Below are positions 62,297 through 64,000 of a DNA stretch of 64,000 nt, piece after piece (the first letter of the stretch is position 1; the number at the start of each line of letters is the position of its first letter). A model generated the notes under the pieces. That model ran no database searches. It was not told the DNA's origin and saw nothing but the letters and a program-made list of their open reading frames with translations. Source of the DNA: an uncultured Eubacteriales bacterium (GTDB lineage Bacteria > Bacillota > Clostridia > Peptostreptococcales > Anaerovoracaceae); NCBI GenBank assembly GCA_900315895.1, contig ONAY01000001.1:1-64000 (forward strand), given 5' to 3'. The position numbers and the translations under genes are program-made.

Positions 62297-64000
62297 AGCA
62301 ACTCAAAAGTTCCAGCACAAGATCCTGCTGATCGTGGCCATCGTAGTGGTGGTAGGCGCGATCTTCCTGTCTCTTGTGAATTTCATAGGTGACTTTCTCT
62401 GGTTCAAGGAGATGGGTTACCTGGATGTTTTCTTTAAACAGCTGGTGACCCAGCTGAAGGTGGGTATTCCGACCTTCGTGATCGTAAGTTTTTTGCTGTT
62501 CATGTATCTGACCCACCTGAGGAAAGGATACTTCAAAAAGATCGCTTCCGGGGAAGAGACGAACATGAAGAGGCTGAAGAGGATAACGGTCATCCTGTCA
62601 CTGGTATTCGGCGCCATGGTCACGGTGCTTACGGTGACCAAGCTTTGGTTCGAAATACTCAAGTTCGCCAATGCGTCCAACTTTGACATTGCGGATCCGC
62701 TGTTCCACATCGATATATCCTTTTATATCTTCAAGCTGGACTTCCTGACTCAGCTCAACGAGCTTCTGATCGGCATAATCATCGGTTTCGTGATCCTGAC
62801 GGTAGTCTATTACGTGATACTGATGACTGTGCGCACCCCGGATATTTTCGAGGAGCAGCCCAGCGCTCAGCAGACCGAGTCACAGGAATCTTCTGAGGAA
62901 GCAAGATATACAGGATCCTCCAATCCCTTTGGTCAGAACGGCAACCCCTTTGGCCAGGCGGGAGACTTCTTCGAGAGGATGGGCTTCAAAAAACCTGAGC
63001 CCAAGCCCAGGAAACAGCTGGACGACAACAACTTCCGTCAGCTCATGAGCATAGCTTCAGGAAAGCTTGCGGGCCTCGGCTGCATATTCTTCCTGATGCT
63101 GGCTGTGGACTTCTTCCTGAAGCAGTTCGACCTTCTTCACGTACACACGGGAGTGGTCTACGGCGCAGGATTCACGGATGTTACAGTGACACTTTGGATG
63201 TACAGAGTGCTCTGCCTGCTTTCAGTGGTGGCAGCGGTTCTCTTTGTTCTGTACATGCACAAAAAGAACTACAAGAAGCTTCTGACCATCCCCGTACTGA
63301 TGATCATTGTGGGCCTTCTTGGAACAGGTCTTTCTGCGCTGGTTCAGAACTTCATCGTTTCTCCTGACGAACTTCAGAAGGAGACACCTTATCTTCTGAA
63401 CAACATAGAATATACACAGTACGCATATGACCTCGGTGACGTGGATATCCAGAGCTTCGCTGCAGACAATACCCTGACAGCGGCATCCATTGCGGAAAAC
63501 ATGGATACCATAACCAACATCAGGATCAACGACTTCGAGCCTGCGGAGCAGTTCTACAACCAGACCCAGTCCATCCGTCAGTACTACACCTTCAACGATG
63601 TGGACAATGACAGGTACATGGTGAACGGTGACTACACTCAGACCTTCCTGAGCGCCCGTGAGATCGATGAGAACAAAATATCCGACACCTGGCTGAACGT
63701 ACACCTTAAGTACACTCACGGATACGGAGTTTCCATGTCCAGGGTAGACACGGTAACATCTTCAGGTCAGCCGGATATCATCGTCGGAAACATCCCGCCT
63801 GAGACGGCTGTGGACGAGATCGCAATCACAAGGCCGGAGATCTACTTCGGTGAGCTCTCCAATGAGTACGTAGTGGTAGGAACTGACGAGCAGGAATTCG
63901 ACTATCCCAACGGCAGCAGCAACTCTTACACCATGTACGAGGGAACTGCAGGCATCAAGATGAATCTGTTCAACCGTCTGGTATTTGCCATCAGAGAGGG
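62289..64000 (+). CDS. UPF0182 family membrane protein (runs off the window)
   Basis: The frame starts at ATG 62289, inside the end of the preceding gene, and continues without a stop to base 64000 (570 codons seen). It has the COG1615/UPF0182 layout: several membrane segments in the first 370 residues (about 12-34, 58-80, 98-120, 155-178, 255-278, 300-320 and 336-356) with a low-complexity SNPFGQNGNPFGQ insert. A large extracytoplasmic domain begins near residue 365 with PDELQKETPYLLNNIEYTQYAY, a family signature. Function unknown; the C-terminal part is beyond the window. Confidence 0.85.
   Translation, partial: MDKATQKFQHKILLIVAIVVVVGAIFLSLVNFIGDFLWFKEMGYLDVFFKQLVTQLKVGIPTFVIVSFLLFMYLTHLRKGYFKKIASGEETNMKRLKRITVILSLVFGAMVTVLTVTKLWFEILKFANASNFDIADPLFHIDISFYIFKLDFLTQLNELLIGIIIGFVILTVVYYVILMTVRTPDIFEEQPSAQQTESQESSEEARYTGSSNPFGQNGNPFGQAGDFFERMGFKKPEPKPRKQLDDNNFRQLMSIASGKLAGLGCIFFLMLAVDFFLKQFDLLHVHTGVVYGAGFTDVTVTLWMYRVLCLLSVVAAVLFVLYMHKKNYKKLLTIPVLMIIVGLLGTGLSALVQNFIVSPDELQKETPYLLNNIEYTQYAYDLGDVDIQSFAADNTLTAASIAENMDTITNIRINDFEPAEQFYNQTQSIRQYYTFNDVDNDRYMVNGDYTQTFLSAREIDENKISDTWLNVHLKYTHGYGVSMSRVDTVTSSGQPDIIVGNIPPETAVDEIAITRPEIYFGELSNEYVVVGTDEQEFDYPNGSSNSYTMYEGTAGIKMNLFNRLVFAIRE

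Overview
The window looks like a chromosomal segment of an anaerobic Bacillota (class Clostridia, possibly Lachnospirales or a neighbouring order). The evidence is strong AGGAGG-type ribosome binding sites, TTGACA/TATAAT-type promoters, many intrinsic terminators, and a gene set typical of that group: HypA/HypB, an ECF nickel/cobalt transporter, a DcuS/DcuR-like two-component pair, an SPL-type radical SAM protein and a UPF0182 membrane protein. Core genes (about 0-25 kb and 57.7-64 kb) are G+C-rich. The block at about 25-57 kb is clearly more A+T-rich and holds most of the mobile and defence genes.

Left part (0-17 kb). A TIR-like/membrane fusion protein (598-1536) and a sodium:solute symporter come first. 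A nickel block follows: hypB, a 938-residue Fe-S/FAD oxidoreductase, hypA, a DUF5692-type membrane protein, a CsoR/InrS-like metal sensor, then nikMN-cbiQ-cbiO. No hydrogenase structural gene is visible, so the nickel client is unknown. Next come a zinc-ribbon protein, galM, a HIRAN protein, a WYL regulator, a damaged NifX-like gene with an SPL radical SAM gene, and an XRE regulator. Two intergenic arrays (11282-11396 and 13083-13275) have different sequences but the same geometry: a 53 or 54 bp period, each unit with 7-bp inverted arms around a 17-bp loop.

Middle (17-34 kb). This holds a SemiSWEET-like protein, a sensor kinase and response regulator, a nitrilase, an MFS gene broken by a 41-bp tandem duplication, and a TetR operon with two flavodoxin-fold proteins and a CPBP protein. 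A truncated WYL regulator follows. A peptide-utilisation operon comes last: an M32 carboxypeptidase homologue that has lost its HExxH motif, an MFS transporter, PepX and a YfcC-type transporter.

Island (33.9-57.6 kb). A tRNA-Lys(CTT) gene on the minus strand (57575-57650) is the integration target. Its last 24 bp are repeated exactly at 34948 and 39714, and in decayed form at 36649. This divides the island into four parts: (i) a right-end fragment with a dead tyrosine integrase; (ii) a 1.7-kb cassette with only a DUF4143-type ATPase; (iii) a 3.1-kb cassette of six unrecognised genes; (iv) a 17.9-kb integrative mobilizable element. That element carries RloA/RloB, another ATPase, an AbiEii remnant, a type I restriction-modification system with an unknown gene and a Fic protein, an iteron-rich origin-like region, a RepA-like ATPase, an oriT-like region, MobC, a relaxase and an intact integrase. 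It has no conjugation channel genes, so it would have to be mobilised by another element.

Right end (57.7-64 kb). Three successive genes encode a single-pass protein with an acidic tail, a zinc-ribbon/coiled-coil single-pass protein of 1046 residues, and a UPF0182 protein that runs off the window. They look like one envelope-associated operon.

All calls come from reading the sequence without database searches. Family names rest on visible motifs, length and context.
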